Positions 10,097 to 21,688 of a stretch of DNA of 59,638 bases are shown piece by piece. Location of the stretch: the NCBI RefSeq assembly GCF_000003815.2, contig NC_049986.1, positions 4,737,223 to 4,796,860 on the forward strand, in the 5' to 3' direction. Both the position numbers and the translations under genes were made by a program. This stretch comes from Branchiostoma floridae. Its lineage: Eukaryota; Chordata; Leptocardii; Amphioxiformes; Branchiostomatidae. Positions within the stretch are counted from its first letter, which is position 1, and each line of letters begins with the position of its first letter. The notes under the pieces were generated by a model. That model had not been told where the DNA came from. It saw nothing but the letters and a program-made list of their open reading frames with translations, and searched no databases.

Positions 10097-11560
10097 TTTA
10101 GTGTGGTTGGGGCATCCTCCCAATATCTGCTTGGTTTTAAAAACAGATTATGGTTGGGTGTAGAACCATCATCTGGCCTGGGCCACCTTCAATGTATCAG
10201 GTTACTTAGTGGCACTGACAGTTTGCCAGATGACGGGAGTGTGCCAGATTATATATCTGTTGGTCAGGTATAATTGGAGTTTGCTTATTACTCTTTGTGG
10301 TGTTTCTAGAGCTGTATAGTACTGAGCTGTATAGTTCCGGTACAAGTTCCTTTACCCTGTTGGCAATCATGGTTGAACTTGAACTTAAACAGAAGTATAT
10401 GCAATTTTCTAATGTGGAGGAGAACTGTATAGAGTGTGGGCATAAGAGAAAGGTATGTGTATGATTTGTCCTGTGTTTCTTTTTGTTTCTTTGGTAATGC
10501 CATTTCCATACTGTATACAGGTAATTTGTTGTTTTGGGCTAGTCATATTCGCTTGGTTTTTGGGCCTGCTTAATCTATGGTACAGGCAGGGTTAAGTGGT
10601 GGAGGCTTAGCTTTGTTCTGTTTTAAATTCAGTATCGTTTGTTGCATTTTGTCGCGGCAAATATATGATGAAATTCCCCTTCTAAGCAACTGCTCATTGG
10701 TTTGTGGGGATGTTTGCTGGGTGTTTGCTTTGACTACAACAGCTTCTGAACTTTTCAAAGCTTCCATTGCCAGCAGCTTGCCATCTATAAATGGGATTGA
10801 CAAGGACATTTTTCATAGTAAATTATGCTGTTAAATTTGGCTTAGATACTACAGGAGATTTAGGTTTGGGTTGGATGGATTGAATGAAAATATCATACCA
10901 CCCTGGGGACTAACTGTTGCTGCTGCATGGGGGCTACCACTATTCATGTTGTCTAATGTCTATGGAACTACAGATAAAAGTATCATTGGTCAAATTATGC
11001 GAGTAACATTCCGATGTCAAGTGAATAACACCCCAGAAATAAATCTTTAATGAATATCATTGGAAGAACACAAACCAAGGAGACTTAGCAGCTGCATTAG
11101 GTCAGTACATTGAAATAGGAAGATATTAGTATATCATGTGACAGAGTAACTACATGTGCATGGGCCATCTGAGACAAAAAAAGGTAGCGTCTCAACAACT
11201 TCAAAGTACTGTGGTTGGTTACATACTTAAGAAATCCAAAATAAGTAATGTTCATCCCTGTCCAAACTTACAAATTCAGAAAATGGAATTTCAGAGTCAG
11301 ACTTTTGCATGGTGCACAACCAACACAGTAAAAAGCTCATTTTTCCAACCACGTACCACAGACAAAAAGGCAAAAATACACAATAGGTCTACAGAAACCC
11401 AATACATTTCATGCAGGCCTGAGGTCTACGAACTCTTGTTTAAACTGCAAGGCCATTTTTGTTTAGACTTTGAAAGGGAATAACTCAAGAAAGGGTGGAC
11501 AGATTGTCATGATAGTAACTGTTGGTGTGCTGATAGTTTTAGTGATAATTTGTATAATCA
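10097..11560 (+). other. Intron 6, middle part; nothing recognised
   Basis: Short open frames here lack splice or similarity support and the DNA shows no tandem structure that I can see. Confidence 0.5.
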
Positions 11561-11577
11561 AGTTATAATAGGGTGGT

Positions 11578-11702
11578 TATACGGTGCCCATAATTCATGG
11601 CGGTTCCTGTAACCACCGAATGAAGCGATCGAGTCCACGTAGCGGACGAGGTCGTTTATGAGGTGGTTATAGGAACCGCCATGAATTATGGCACCGTATA
11701 CA
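11578..11702. repeat. Large imperfect palindrome (foldback, ~125 bp)
   Basis: The left arm, tacggtgcccataattcatggcggttcct, pairs with aggaaccgccatgaattatggcaccgta on the right. The inner ggtggttat/gtaaccacc blocks also pair. The ~45-bp loop contains gatcgagtccacgtagcggacgag. It looks like a foldback MITE or its remnant. Confidence 0.8.
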
Positions 11703-12738
11703 CCGAAGGAAAGCGGGTCATTACTGCTATTATCATATAGACATCGTCATATATCTAAACGTAACGACTCCGGAGAGCGTGTTACATACATAGTTACGTT
11801 AGCCCATAGATGAGATTCAGTTTGTTCATCCAACCTTTTTTCTTGCTGGCTGGGGTGGATTCTTGCTCTCCCTACCTTTCGAACCTTCTTACTTACATGT
11901 ATGTGGCTGGGTGATAAAATCTTACCAGCACTCCCTGCACCTTTCGTATACAACATTATTGATCTATCTCTAGTTATTACAAACGCGTGCAAACTGCCGC
12001 CATTTTGTTCATTCGCGGTATGTGTGGCTCTCGTTCCCAGAATTGTAAAATCTTCTACTCACAAATCATGTACAGTACTCTGAGAACGAGACCTATGCCC
12101 GTATTGTTGGACCAATGGAACCTTGGAAAAAGCAGGTGGTTATGGGCTCATAATCACCTGGTTTATGGGGGAAATTGAGCCTTCTGATTGGTCCACGGCG
12201 CCTGGCTATATGATAAAATTATGTTAATCTGTAGCTAATGTACATATTTAATGAAGGAAGTTGGGAAATCTCATGCAGTTCATGGCCGGAACTGACAAAG
12301 GCGTCATGGAAAAGTGAAAGCGTGGTGGTTCTGTGTGGCCTCATTTTGAATAAGCTTTAATCATTTTGACGCTGGAAGTCAGTTGGGATGGATAAAAGGG
12401 AATTTTAAACAGCTATATGCATGTATGCACTTTCAAGCAGCCGTTTACTTCTGGTACATGTACTATGATGTAGGTACTCTGGTAATAAATGAATGAGACT
12501 CAAGGTCTTTGATAAAGGCAGTATCCATGATTGATATGCTTTGATTATTTGGCGAAGGTATGTGTTGATTATTTGGCGAAGGTATGTGTTTCGTTGAACT
12601 CTAGTTTTTTCTGAAGTCAGGTGAAATTGATGAGCATGTGGATGTCAATCCATAATTGCTTTGACCTAATGGATCTGAATGTTATTATAATTTGTATGGA
12701 ACAGATATGTACCACGTGGGACCGCGTGGTACATGTGG

Positions 12739-13212
12739 GACCGCGTGGTACAGTGGTATTGTGTTCGCCTCGTGACCGAGAGGTTGCGGGATCGAATCCG
12801 CCTGCCGTGCTGCCGATCTTGTGCCCCTGGGAAAGACACTTTACACGAAATTTCCTCACTTTACTCAAGTGAAAATGAGTCGTCCCTCGGATAGGACGTT
12901 AAATGGAGGTCCCGTGTCTGGGGAGAGCCATACCCCAGGCACGTAAAAGAACCCGCCACATGTGCGATGGTGCGGTGTGAGCGGTTCAAAACCTACAGTA
13001 CCTTGGCCGCACCTGGGGCAATTACTGTTGTATTGACGTCACCTGAGTGGCGCCGAATGGCAGCTCGCTCCAGACACTTGCGACAGTCATATTGAGGTCA
13101 CCTGAGTGGCGCCGAATGGCAGCTCGCTCCAGACACTTGCGATTTAGCCCCGCCTATTGTAAGCTCCTCAAATTCAGCCCCTGGCTGCAAAGAGTGAGTA
13201 GTCGGCCCACCC
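12739..13212 (+). mobile_element. tRNA-derived SINE, full-length type, copy 1
   Basis: The head is tRNA-like, with an A-box region (gtggtacagtggtattgtg) and a B-box (gggatcgaatccg). A body follows (ccctcggataggacgttaaa, ccacatgtgcgatggtgcgg, gtggcgccgaatggcagctc) ending gtcggcccacccaataac. The tggcgccgaatggcagctcg block is present twice (~13050 and ~13105), an internal 60-bp duplication. A relative lies at 47222. Confidence 0.85.
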
Positions 13213-13345
13213 AATAACAATAACATATGATAAATAGAGTCTATAGAAATGTGCCAAGGCATGATACAGCCTTTACAGATGGAAGTCCAAACCTGTGGTT
13301 ATAATGAATGGCAATTTGAGTTGTGAATCCTATTTTCCCCTATAG

Positions 13346-13490
13346 CTATGGAAGTGCAGAAGGACAAAACCTGCTGTTAGACCTGATGTGGGGAGTCTGG
13401 CCTCATCTTCCTTCCTATGGCAGGAAAGCAGCACAGTTCGTGGACCTTCTCGGATACTTCTCCCTGAAGTGCACAGCCTTCAAGGAAAAG
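13346..13490 (+). CDS. UBR4: UBR4 exon 7
   Basis: Acceptor cccctatag, donor gtacaa. Reads LLLDLMWGVWPHLPSYGRKA then AQFVDLLGYFSLK, a near-invariant UBR4 block. In frame with exons 6 and 8. Confidence 0.97.
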
Positions 13491-13926
13491 GTACAACACT
13501 CGGTAGAACAGTTATGTTTCAGTTCATCTCATATTACTTTGACAGCAGCTTCAAAATGCATTTACTTTGCTGCAAGCAGCATGGTCAGCTTGCTTCTTGC
13601 ACAGTAACAGACAACATCTTCATTTAACTTATCTGTGTTATGAGATGCCTTAGTGTACATACACTAAAGGAGACAGCTTAGTACAATTAAGTCCGGAGGT
13701 GTTGTAATGACTAGACTGATGTATATTGATTAACACTCAAACGGATACCTCCATAAAATGTTGTGGAAGTACCCACACATTCATTATTGACACATTTATT
13801 AACTAATTAAAGTAGAAGGATGAATTACTTTGTTGCCAGTTGGGTTTTACTGTGATGCTAATTAGTGACCCAGACTGAACAGACAGAAAGTTAGTGGCAG
13901 TTTTGTAATTGAAATATATTTTTCAG

Positions 13927-14012
13927 GCCAGCAGCTACCTGACAAGAGCCTTCACTCTTCTCAAACAACAGAACAGGGTGCTGACAGACCACTGCAATGC
14001 AAACATTTACAA
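13927..14012 (+). CDS. UBR4: UBR4 exon 8
   Basis: Acceptor atttttcag, donor gtgagc. Reads ASSYLTRAFTLLKQQNRVL then TDHCNANIY, matching KAVEILRTQNHILTNHPNSNIY. Ends two bases into an Asn codon. Confidence 0.94.
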
Positions 14013-14754
14013 GTGAGCATTTCTGCAGCTTTGTACTGTTTGTCCGCTTTCATGGTGGCTGGTGCTCAAGGCTCTGTGCTTAGCACTAGCAGTGCAGGGG
14101 ATATAATGACAGTAACTTCCTGAGTTCAACAAAGAACTTGATTCAAAGAAAAACTAGAGTTCCATGAACACAGACAGTCTGTGATGTTTAATATGAGTTT
14201 CTGTTTATGGGGGTCAATCCACCATTCAAACTGCTGGACAAGTCACAGTGGGAGTACTTCCTTAGTGGTCTTGCCCTTGGTAACATTTTGGCCACTTTAA
14301 CTGGACATCTCTCCAGCAAGATGCCACCAGTGTCACTGTGGAAAGATGCTGGATGGCTGTCTTAAACGTCTGACCGCTTCCAAAATCATATCCAGTTGCT
14401 AGGGTAACTGCTTTTTGGTGTAGCAACAAATGTATATCAGTATCAGTATCCACCATCTTGTCCTTTAGTACACAATGTCATGTATGTGACATGTGTAATT
14501 TAGTGAGCTACTGTACTTAATACTATCCATAGCTTTATTTTAAAGAAATTAACTTGGCTGTGCTGTATTGTTGCCATTTCATCTTCATACATGTCATGTA
14601 TCTAATGTCACGATACATGTATGATGAAGACCTTGGTTGTAGTGGAAGAGTCACAGTAAAAGCTTCTTTGAGTTTGATGTCATTGTGTGTATGTAATTCT
14701 CCACTTTGTACTGAGACTACATGAATATTGTTTGTTTTTTCATTTGTTGCTTAG
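14013..14754 (+). other. Intron 8; nothing recognised
   Basis: There is a short inverted word pair (acatgtcatgta / tacatgtatgatg) near 14590 but no element boundaries. Confidence 0.5.
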
Positions 14755-14842
14755 TTTGCTGTCTGGTTTGGTAGAGTTTGATGGTTTCTACCTGGAGACT
14801 GATCCATGTGCTGTGTGTAACAACCCAGAGATGCCATTTGTG
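14755..14842 (+). CDS. UBR4: UBR4 exon 9
   Basis: Acceptor tgcttag, donor gtgagg. Reads [18 protein letters not shown] then VCNNPEMPF, matching [28 protein letters not shown]. The spaced cysteines (DPCxVCNNP) are conserved across the family and start the region before the zinc module. Confidence 0.97.
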
Positions 14843-14902
14843 GTGAGGATGAAGCTATCTTCCAGTTGTATGAAATTAATCAACCCTGATGTACTTCTTG
14901 TA

Positions 14903-15350
14903 ACACAACCAAGGGCTTTATTCCACCAACGTTTCGGTGACGGTCTGTCACCTTTCTCAGAGCAATTCTGACTGGTTCACACTGCACTGCAGCATAGATG
15001 CTGCTACCTGCAGATGCGGGTCCAAAGGTGAAGTACATGTATTTACATAGATAGTTGATGGACTGTTTACAGTGTGGTACTAAACGTAAAGGAGTGCATT
15101 ATAATCAATCTTGCAAGTATAAAAAAAATATCTACATGTACCTTAAAAATATGGTCCCAAACATTACTGAGTCTATACTTCATCAGAGTTCAAGCCTGGA
15201 GTAAATTTCCTGATCCATACAACCTCCTGTATGCATGCCATGGGTAGATCTGTAAGTTAAGTAGTTATACCTAGATGTTACAGTCCTATGTGGACCAGAC
15301 AGAGTCGCCCTGAGGAATCGTTGTTGGGTATAACGGTTGTGTATCAAGAA
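14903..15350. repeat. Interspersed repeat remnant (retroelement-like)
   Basis: The pieces aacgtttcggtgacggtctgtcacctttctcagagc (14927) and gagtcgccctgaggaatcg (15302) are of the sort often found at Penelope-like or LINE 3' regions. No coding frame survives. Classification is weak. Confidence 0.35.
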
Positions 15351-16653
15351 TCTTCAAGTTGTTATTGAATGACTTATAAACGTGATAAAACTTATCCATG
15401 GATGTGTATGACTCTTTCATTCTATGTAACTAGTAAACAGCTTTATGTCAATTATGGATTTTTCACTTTTATTCAAATGTCTTTATATGCTTAATGTCTT
15501 TTACAAGCTCTCGCCGGCTGCTAGGGGCGCGATTTTAGTCAGGCTACTCTATGTGGTCCTTGGTGTAAGTCGGAACATGGGAGGGCGATTCACGATTTTT
15601 AAGCAGGAAGGTTCTGATGCTGGGAAAGGAAAATATGCCAGCAAGATTATAACCTGTACAAAAAGGTGAAGGGGGTGGAGCCTGCATTCAGAAGTCTGCC
15701 GATAATCGTAACAAAGCCACATTGTACTTGAAGGAGAGACATTCCAAGGCATGTTGGTTGCCATTGAAGGACACTAAGTCTTGATTGATTGGTTGTTTAT
15801 TCACTGTTATTATGGTTTTGTGATGTAAAGACGTAATGTAGGAACTAGGATTCCTAGAAATTATGACCGCTGTCCACCTCCCACGGTTTCATTAAAGGCG
15901 AGAAACATGCCAGAAGATTAATTTGTCACTGCAACATGCGATCTTTTAGAGCTCAAAATTTCAATTTTTTATGTTGTACACTTTACTAGTTTTGTAACAA
16001 AGAATTCCAGAGCTACATGTAGCTAACCCTTATAAAAAGTGTCAAAATAAAGAGGTGTCAAATTTATTGTTCCCAGAGTTACTTCCTAAAATTGATATCT
16101 ATAAGAAAATAACACTCTCCTATGAAGTTTATGACTCCCTACAAATCATTCTTCTTGTCTTTGTATGAAAGCACTCACCAGTATTGTAATGATATGAAAT
16201 GATATGAATTTTGTGATCAATGACATTTCTTAGTATAAGTTGAATGAACCCTGCCACATTACATAGAACCATAGAGGGAATATTAATGATGATATTGCAT
16301 TTTTCTAGTGTGAAAACTGGAAACATGAGTTGTTTGCTAAGCTTTCATCACTGCATTATATATATAAAAACATGGGGGACAAACTTGAAAGTTTATGGAT
16401 TTTAGAAATAAACTGGGAGAAAGCTGCATAAAAAGTGGTTTCATGGATGTTACTGCTGGTTTCTACATAAGTTGATCTTTGTTCTTCTGGAATTGATATT
16501 GCTACCTTAATTAGCATTTATATTGAACCCTCATGTTTCATTTACATGTATCAGGAAACTTACATCTTACTTTCAACAGCACACCGTCACATATTTTCTC
16601 TACATCTCAGAAAGTCATTATTTCTGACAGTTGCATTACTGCTGAATTTTCAG
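15351..16653 (+). other. Intron 9, remainder; nothing recognised
   Basis: AT-rich sequence with a microsatellite-like tatatata at ~16357. No supported exon or element. Confidence 0.5.
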
Positions 16654-16782
16654 AGTGTGAAACTGTCTGCTGTGAAAGTAGACTCCCGCTTCACCACCAC
16701 TACCCAGATCATCAAGCTGCTCTCACCTCACATCATCTCCAAGATCGCTGTCAGACTTACCGACCTGAAGAGGACAAAAATG
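16654..16782 (+). CDS. UBR4: UBR4 exon 10
   Basis: Acceptor gaattttcag, donor gtaagg. Forty-three codons: [36 protein letters not shown]. Matches the UBR4 block IKVDTRYTTTQQVVKL...DLKRTKM, a predicted beta-rich domain of unknown ligand. Confidence 0.97.
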
Positions 16783-17564
16783 GTAAGGACTTAAGATTAT
16801 ACATGGAGACCAGACTTGCCTAGGATTGAGCTTTATTTGGTAACGAGTAGCAGCACGACGTGAAGTTCCTCAAAACACGTCATTCCATACAAAACGGAAT
16901 TTCTCAAACGCTGCTATCTTTGCATGCATGCGTGCGAACTTAGTACTGTGTGAGTAACCGCACGCGTGTAAAGATAGTGTAGCTTAAAGAATAGCACATT
17001 TCGTGCCCGGGTGAGCTTGCATGCAAAGATGGTACGGGAGCAATCGCACGTTTCGTGTTGTGTCTCATGTAAAGAGGAACCTCATATCATGGTCCCCCTA
17101 TATACCTGTAGGATTGGCACTGGTCTTGAAATGATAGTGGGCATCGGTCCTCACTCCCAAGATTACTTCACATATACCCAAGATATATATAATTGTTTTG
17201 GTGTGTTTATCTCTCTGTTTGTGTGTGTCTCTGAATTCTGACGGTGAAGTCTGCACTCTCTGATTGCTTTGCAGGAGCATGTGATTCCTAGTTCAGTGTG
17301 CTGTTGTTGGTTATCTACATTGCAAATATAAAACTTTATGGATTGATGAAATTGTTTATTGTTTATTGAAATAGTGTAAAGCTTTGTGTTTTATACTAAT
17401 GTGTGTACTTTATTCAATAAGAGAATCAGATTATTCTGTAACTTTTCGCATTGATACACAAATGCTGTCGGGGTTTTCTACAAAAATTATAAAGATTATT
17501 GTGAACACATTGATCAGTTTCCAAAAGATGTAGGTATAAAGATTTCATCATTCTTAACCCTAAG
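16783..17564 (+). other. Intron 10; nothing classified
   Basis: Around 16860-17060 there are words repeated in both orientations (atctttgcatgca / tgcatgcaaagat; aaacacgtc / acgtttcgtg), possibly an old inverted-repeat element. Boundaries are not clear. Confidence 0.35.
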
Positions 17565-17629
17565 GTGCGAACAGTTCACATCTACTACAACAACCGTACT
17601 GTGCCAAGTATAGTGGAGCTGAAGAACAG
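17565..17629 (+). CDS. UBR4: UBR4 exon 11
   Basis: Acceptor accctaag, donor gtagga. Reads VRTVHIYYNNRTVPSIVELK, matching VRTINLYYNNRTVQAIVELK. Continues the beta-rich domain of exon 10. Confidence 0.97.
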
Positions 17630-17880
17630 GTAGGAACTTTTTTTGCTCAAAGTAACTTGATTCAATTTCAAATTGATTGTTACAAAACTAGAGGACTTGT
17701 TTGTGAGTCTGGAACTTCCCTTTTACAGTTTGCAAAATACTAAAGTATTCATAGGTCAACTTACCCTACACATCTAAATCTTGTTTTTCTCTCAATTATC
17801 TCTCTGTAGGCCAGGATTGTAAAAATAAAATTTATCATCTATGAATCTAACTCAGTCTCCTTTTCTCTGCCCCTGCACAG

Positions 17881-17941
17881 ACAATATATGTGGCATAGGG
17901 CAAAGAAGGTTGTCCTTTCACCCGGTCAGGCAGAAGTCAAG
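17881..17941 (+). CDS. UBR4: UBR4 exon 12
   Basis: Acceptor cctgcacag, donor gtaaga. Reads MWHRAKKVVLSPGQAEVK; vertebrates have RWHKAKKVQLTPGQTEVK. Confidence 0.96.
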
Positions 17942-18068
17942 GTAAGAAAGTCCCACCCATATAACTACAGGGGAACACACCAACAAGTAGCAAGTGGCAC
18001 TTTTTTTTTTAATTGAGAGTTGTTACCCTGTTGGAACCTGAATGGTGTGATTATATTGTATCTTACAG

Positions 18069-18247
18069 GTGGACTTTTTGCTGCCCATCACTGCCTCCAA
18101 CTTGATGATAGAGTATGCAGATTTCTATGATAATCTCCAGGCCTCAGCTGAGACACTCCAGTGTCCCCGCTGCAGTGCCTCTGTGCCAGCCAACCCGGGG
18201 GTTTGCAGCAATTGTGGGGAAAATGTGTTCCAGTGTCACAAGTGCCG
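18069..18247 (+). CDS. UBR4: UBR4 exon 13: start of cysteine-rich zinc module
   Basis: Acceptor tcttacag, donor gtaaga. Reads [16 protein letters not shown], then [20 protein letters not shown] and [10 protein letters not shown]. Three CxxC pairs (CPRC, CSNC, CHKC) form the first part of a zinc-ribbon-like region found in UBR4/BIG proteins. Conservation is almost complete. Ends two bases into the Arg codon of KCRS. Confidence 0.98.
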
Positions 18248-18758
18248 GTAAGAAGGAATACAATGCAACACTGTAACCGACTTAAGTAATGTAGCTAAAT
18301 TTTACCATAAAATCTCTTCGGTCCGACCTTTATTTAATTTAGAATAAAACTAGATTTGTGGTCTTTTGATACATAATGTAAATGTTGATTGCATTAGTCA
18401 ATGGGAATTTTTTTGCTACAAGTGATAGTGGTTTTTAATGAATGAATGAAGACTTTTATTGCACATTTTTGCCCCACTACTGGGCTAAGTACAGGTCAAA
18501 TGGTAACAATCATATGTATGTAACAATGGAAACAATCATACGCATTGAACACATTGATGACCGCTCTGCATTCCACTGTAGGTATAAAGTGGATCAGGGC
18601 AAATCTATTGATTCAGAACCATTCTTTTAATGAGGATGAGGATCAACGTTGTACCTGACGGTCACACATGCACCTCTCCTGCCAAGATTTGGCCTCGGAA
18701 AAGGCTTCTCCGAGGAAAATTAGACGCACACATTCTAATGTACCGGTACCTACCTCAG
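18248..18758 (+). other. Intron 13; reversed LINE tail at ~18437
   Basis: The piece atgaatgaatgaagacttttattgcac is the reverse complement of a (CATT)n-tailed, AATAAA-bearing 3' end, suggesting a minus-strand LINE stub. Nothing else is recognisable. Confidence 0.4.
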
Positions 18759-18897
18759 GTCAATCAACTATGATGAGAAGGATCCCTTCCTGTGCAACAA
18801 CTGTGGCTTCTGCAAATATGCCAAGTTTGACTTCACATTAACGGCAAAGACTTGCACTTCAGTAGATTCTGTGGACAATGAAGAGGATCGCAAAAAG
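18759..18897 (+). CDS. UBR4: UBR4 exon 14: end of zinc module
   Basis: Acceptor tacctcag, donor gtaatg. Reads [20 protein letters not shown], then AKFDF and DNEEDRKK. The CNNCGFC cysteines complete the zinc module begun in exon 13. Highly conserved. Confidence 0.98.
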
Positions 18898-19297
18898 GTA
18901 ATGACCCGAGGTCCAGGAAGATACATTATTAGATAGATAGATAGATGGTGTTTTGTTGTGATATCGCAGTGTCAGAATTCTTTCTGCACTGAATTACATC
19001 CAATTTACAAATGATACAAATTATCTAGATACAGAACATTTTTACAGTCATATGCAAAACTATAGTAGTAATACATAATACATCAAAAAGGAGTTACTCG
19101 AAGAGTTCTACACAGTTGTATAAAAATTAGACTTCGGTATTATATATAAGTTAAAAACAGGACATTCCTCTGAGGGCTGGATAGTGACATGATACATAAT
19201 AGCTGCTTCAAACATGCCTCTCACTTAGAAGTGACCAGTGAGCAATGAAGCGTCCCTCAAAAGTCATAGCCAGGAAACAAACTAGGAAGATCTTACT

Positions 19298-19440
19298 CAG
19301 GGCTCTAGTCAGCGTCCGTTTTTCCGTCAATTGACGGAAATTTGCTGCATGTGACGGAAAATTAGTAAAACCAATCCATCAACCTTGATGGACAAAAATC
19401 CTTGGTGGAAGCTACAGGCAAATTAGTCACCTACAAGTCA
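19298..19440 (+). mobile_element. hAT-like MITE, CAGGGCTCTAGCC family, truncated copy
   Basis: Starts cagggctctagtcagcgtcc and follows the intact copy at 19492 (tttttccgtcaattgacgg, ccttgatggacaaaaatcc, ggaagctacaggc), then departs at ~19430. No right end. It lies only ~50 bp from the complete copy. Confidence 0.75.
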
Positions 19441-19483
19441 CCTCATCCAGATTTCAGACTGGTTTGATATGGTCCAGGATCTA

Positions 19484-19852
19484 TTGCACAACAGGGCTCT
19501 AGCCAGCGTCCGTTTTTCCGTCAATTGACGGAAATTTGCTGAGTGTGACGGGAAAATTTTGAAACTAATCCGTCAACCTTGACGGACAAAAATCTGATAA
19601 AAGCTCCTTGATGGAAGCTACAGGCGGCTTGGGGACGCCGTCCACGGTCGTAAAAGCCACACACTGTTTGTTTTGCTATTGTTATGATCGTTGACAATGT
19701 GTGTCGGTGCCCTTTCGCATACGATAATCTCATTAAAACCAGTTTTTCAAGGTCTTAGGTCAGTCTCTCTAACTCCTGGAATAGTGTTTTCGCGACAATG
19801 GGAATTGGCTGACGGAAAAAAATTTCGAGCTGGCTAGAGCCCTGTTGCACAA
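19484..19852. mobile_element. hAT-type MITE, complete, with 8-bp target duplication
   Basis: The element body is 19492-19844 (353 bp). The left end CAGGGCTCTAGCCAGC and right end GCTGGCTAGAGCCCTG are perfect 16-bp inverted repeats. Both sides carry TTGCACAA (19484-19491 and 19845-19852), an exact 8-bp duplication characteristic of hAT transposons. The interior is noncoding and contains the palindrome ccgtcaattgacgg. Confidence 0.92.
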
Positions 19853-19955
19853 GCTTCAATTTTATATTACCTGTAGTTATGTACTGTGTATGTGTTGCAT
19901 GTTCTGTCACTCTGTCACTGATACAACTCTTGCTACTTGCTACTCACACATGTAG

Positions 19956-20081
19956 GCTATAAGCACCATCAACAGTCTGTTGGACAAAGCAGATCGAATC
20001 TACCACCAGCTGAAGGCCCACAGACTCGCTATCGAAGGTCTGCTGGCCAAGACGTACGGACATCCGGGAGACACTGTTATG
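19956..20081 (+). CDS. UBR4: UBR4 exon 15
   Basis: Acceptor cacatgtag, donor gtgaga. Forty-two codons: ISTINSLLDKADRIYHQLKA matches VSNINTLLDKADRVYHQL. The second half (LAIEGLLAKTYGHPGDTVM) diverges from vertebrates, as does the human sequence here. Confidence 0.95.
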
Positions 20082-20568
20082 GTGAGAGGAAGGTCATTCA
20101 TTTAAAAGCTGTATCAAACATTTATTTTCATAAAAAGGTTGTAGTATCAAACCATGACTGAATAAGACATGTACTAGAAATCTTGCATTTTGAGACCATC
20201 ATTCAAGCTACAATGTGCATTGTCATGATTCAAGCTATATTGAATTTTGCAATCGTACATTTTTTGTACTCTATTTTGTTTTGTTTTCTGATTGTATTGA
20301 GTATCCCAGATATTTTTGCTGTACAAGTCTTGTTTACAGTATTAAAATACCTACAACTGGCCATATGTTAGTGCTAATGGGCAGAACTTACAATGAGCCA
20401 GTGTCTATATTATTTATAATTATTTATATTATACTAAAAATTTCAACACTGCTCAAATGGTACCTGCGCAAGAATGTCAATATATACTGTAGGTGGTATT
20501 TTGTGTTTTATGTCTTTGCCAGGATTCTTGTTTTCTTCAATCTATTTTCTACAAATGTTTGATTCCAG
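20082..20568 (+). other. Intron 15; nothing recognised
   Basis: T-rich intron. Open frames here are hydrophobic by composition only. Confidence 0.5.
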
Positions 20569-20688
20569 GAGGAGCCAAGTCCCGGAGGCAGCACCTCCAG
20601 TTCTGTTAGTAAGATCATCCAACAGCTGGCTCACCGTTACTGCACGGACTGTAAGACTGCATTTGATGAACTGAGCAAGATAATCCAG
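20569..20688 (+). CDS. UBR4: UBR4 exon 16
   Basis: Acceptor tgattccag, donor gtatag. Begins with a Ser/Gly linker (EEPSPGGSTSSSVSK), then IIQQLAHRYCTDCKTAFDEL and SKIIQ, matching YCGDCKNSFDELSKIIQ. Confidence 0.96.
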
Positions 20689-21076
20689 GTATAGCTGTCT
20701 CCTCGTGCCTCCATGCAGTCTTTTTCATTTCTTGATTTAAGTTTTTTTTTGCCATTTAGATTAGTGGTAAGGCAACTACATTGTATGTGTTTTGTTTAGT
20801 TCTTATGATGTCAAATTCTGACTTGACACAAGTGTAGTGTCTGACTATACACTATACAGTTTCACATTTAACTACCAGTTACTACATTGAGTAATTTTTC
20901 TATCTGCATTCAGTCATTCTATGTTTAATAATGGACATTTATTGTTATTTGAGGTAAGGTTACCGTATTGTTTGGAAACAAGACATTTACAAAATGAATA
21001 TATTACACCGGTATAGGGCAGTTTTGTTGCATATGTGTATGATGGTAGTTATAGTAGGTTCATGTATTTCCAACAG

Positions 21077-21198
21077 AAAGTCATGGCTCTGAGAGAGAAA
21101 CTACTGGGGTATGATGAGTTCCAGTCAGAGGGCAGCCATCTCAGTCAGATGACTTCATGTTTCCCTTCACGACCAATATCACCACACCCATGGACTAG
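21077..21198 (+). CDS. UBR4: UBR4 exon 17
   Basis: Acceptor ttccaacag, donor gtatgg. Reads KVMALREKLLGYDEFQSEG then a variable Ser/Pro-rich stretch (FPSRPISPHPWT). Vertebrate UBR4 has KVFASRKELLEYDLQQRE followed by a poorly conserved linker. Placed by the first half, splice sites and phase. Confidence 0.88.
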
Positions 21199-21412
21199 GT
21201 ATGGGCCTGATGATTGCCTTTGCTAAGAAGGCTTGTGCAAATGTTTGAGCCAGGCCTTGTTGGGTCTGTTTGTAGGTCAACAGCATATAACTTGAGAAGT
21301 TGTGGATGGATCTTGGTGACATTTGGTAGGTGTGTAGCAGTTGTGGAAAGGCAGGTCAAGCTCGAAAATGGTTTACATGTACTGTTTTTCTAGTAGTACA
21401 TTACTGTAGCAG

Positions 21413-21688
21413 CAGGGCTCTAGCCAGCATCCGTTTTTCCGTCAATTGACGGAAATTTGCTGCGTGTGACGGAATTTTTTAAAACCAGTCCGTCATCCTT
21501 GACAGACAAAAATTCTTAGTGGAAGCTACAGGCGGCTTGGGGACGCTGTCCACGGTCGGAAAGCCACACACTGTTTGTTTTGCTATTGTTATGATTGTTG
21601 ACTTAGTGTGTCGGCGCCCTTTCGCATATGATAATCTCATAGAAAACCCGTTTTTCAAGGTCTCAGTTCCGTCTTCTAACTGATTTGC
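21413..21688 (+). mobile_element. hAT-like MITE, CAGGGCTCTAGCC family, cut by assembly gap
   Basis: Starts cagggctctagccagcatcc and follows the 19492 copy through ggcggcttggggacg and cacacactgtttgttttgc. The right end is lost in the gap. Confidence 0.85.

Noticed and set aside
12739-12810. Possible tRNA gene
   Set aside because: A- and B-box words are present but the cloverleaf is degraded and continues into a SINE body shared with 47222; likewise 59344.
14843-14971. Extension of exon 9 past the donor (VRMKLSSSCMKLINPDVLL)
   Set aside because: A gtgagg donor follows MPFV and exon 10 continues the conserved sequence with [10 protein letters not shown]; the extension runs into an interspersed repeat.
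20183-20562. Hydrophobic frames that look like membrane proteins
   Set aside because: A T-rich intron gives Phe/Leu/Ile-rich translations; no splice or family support.
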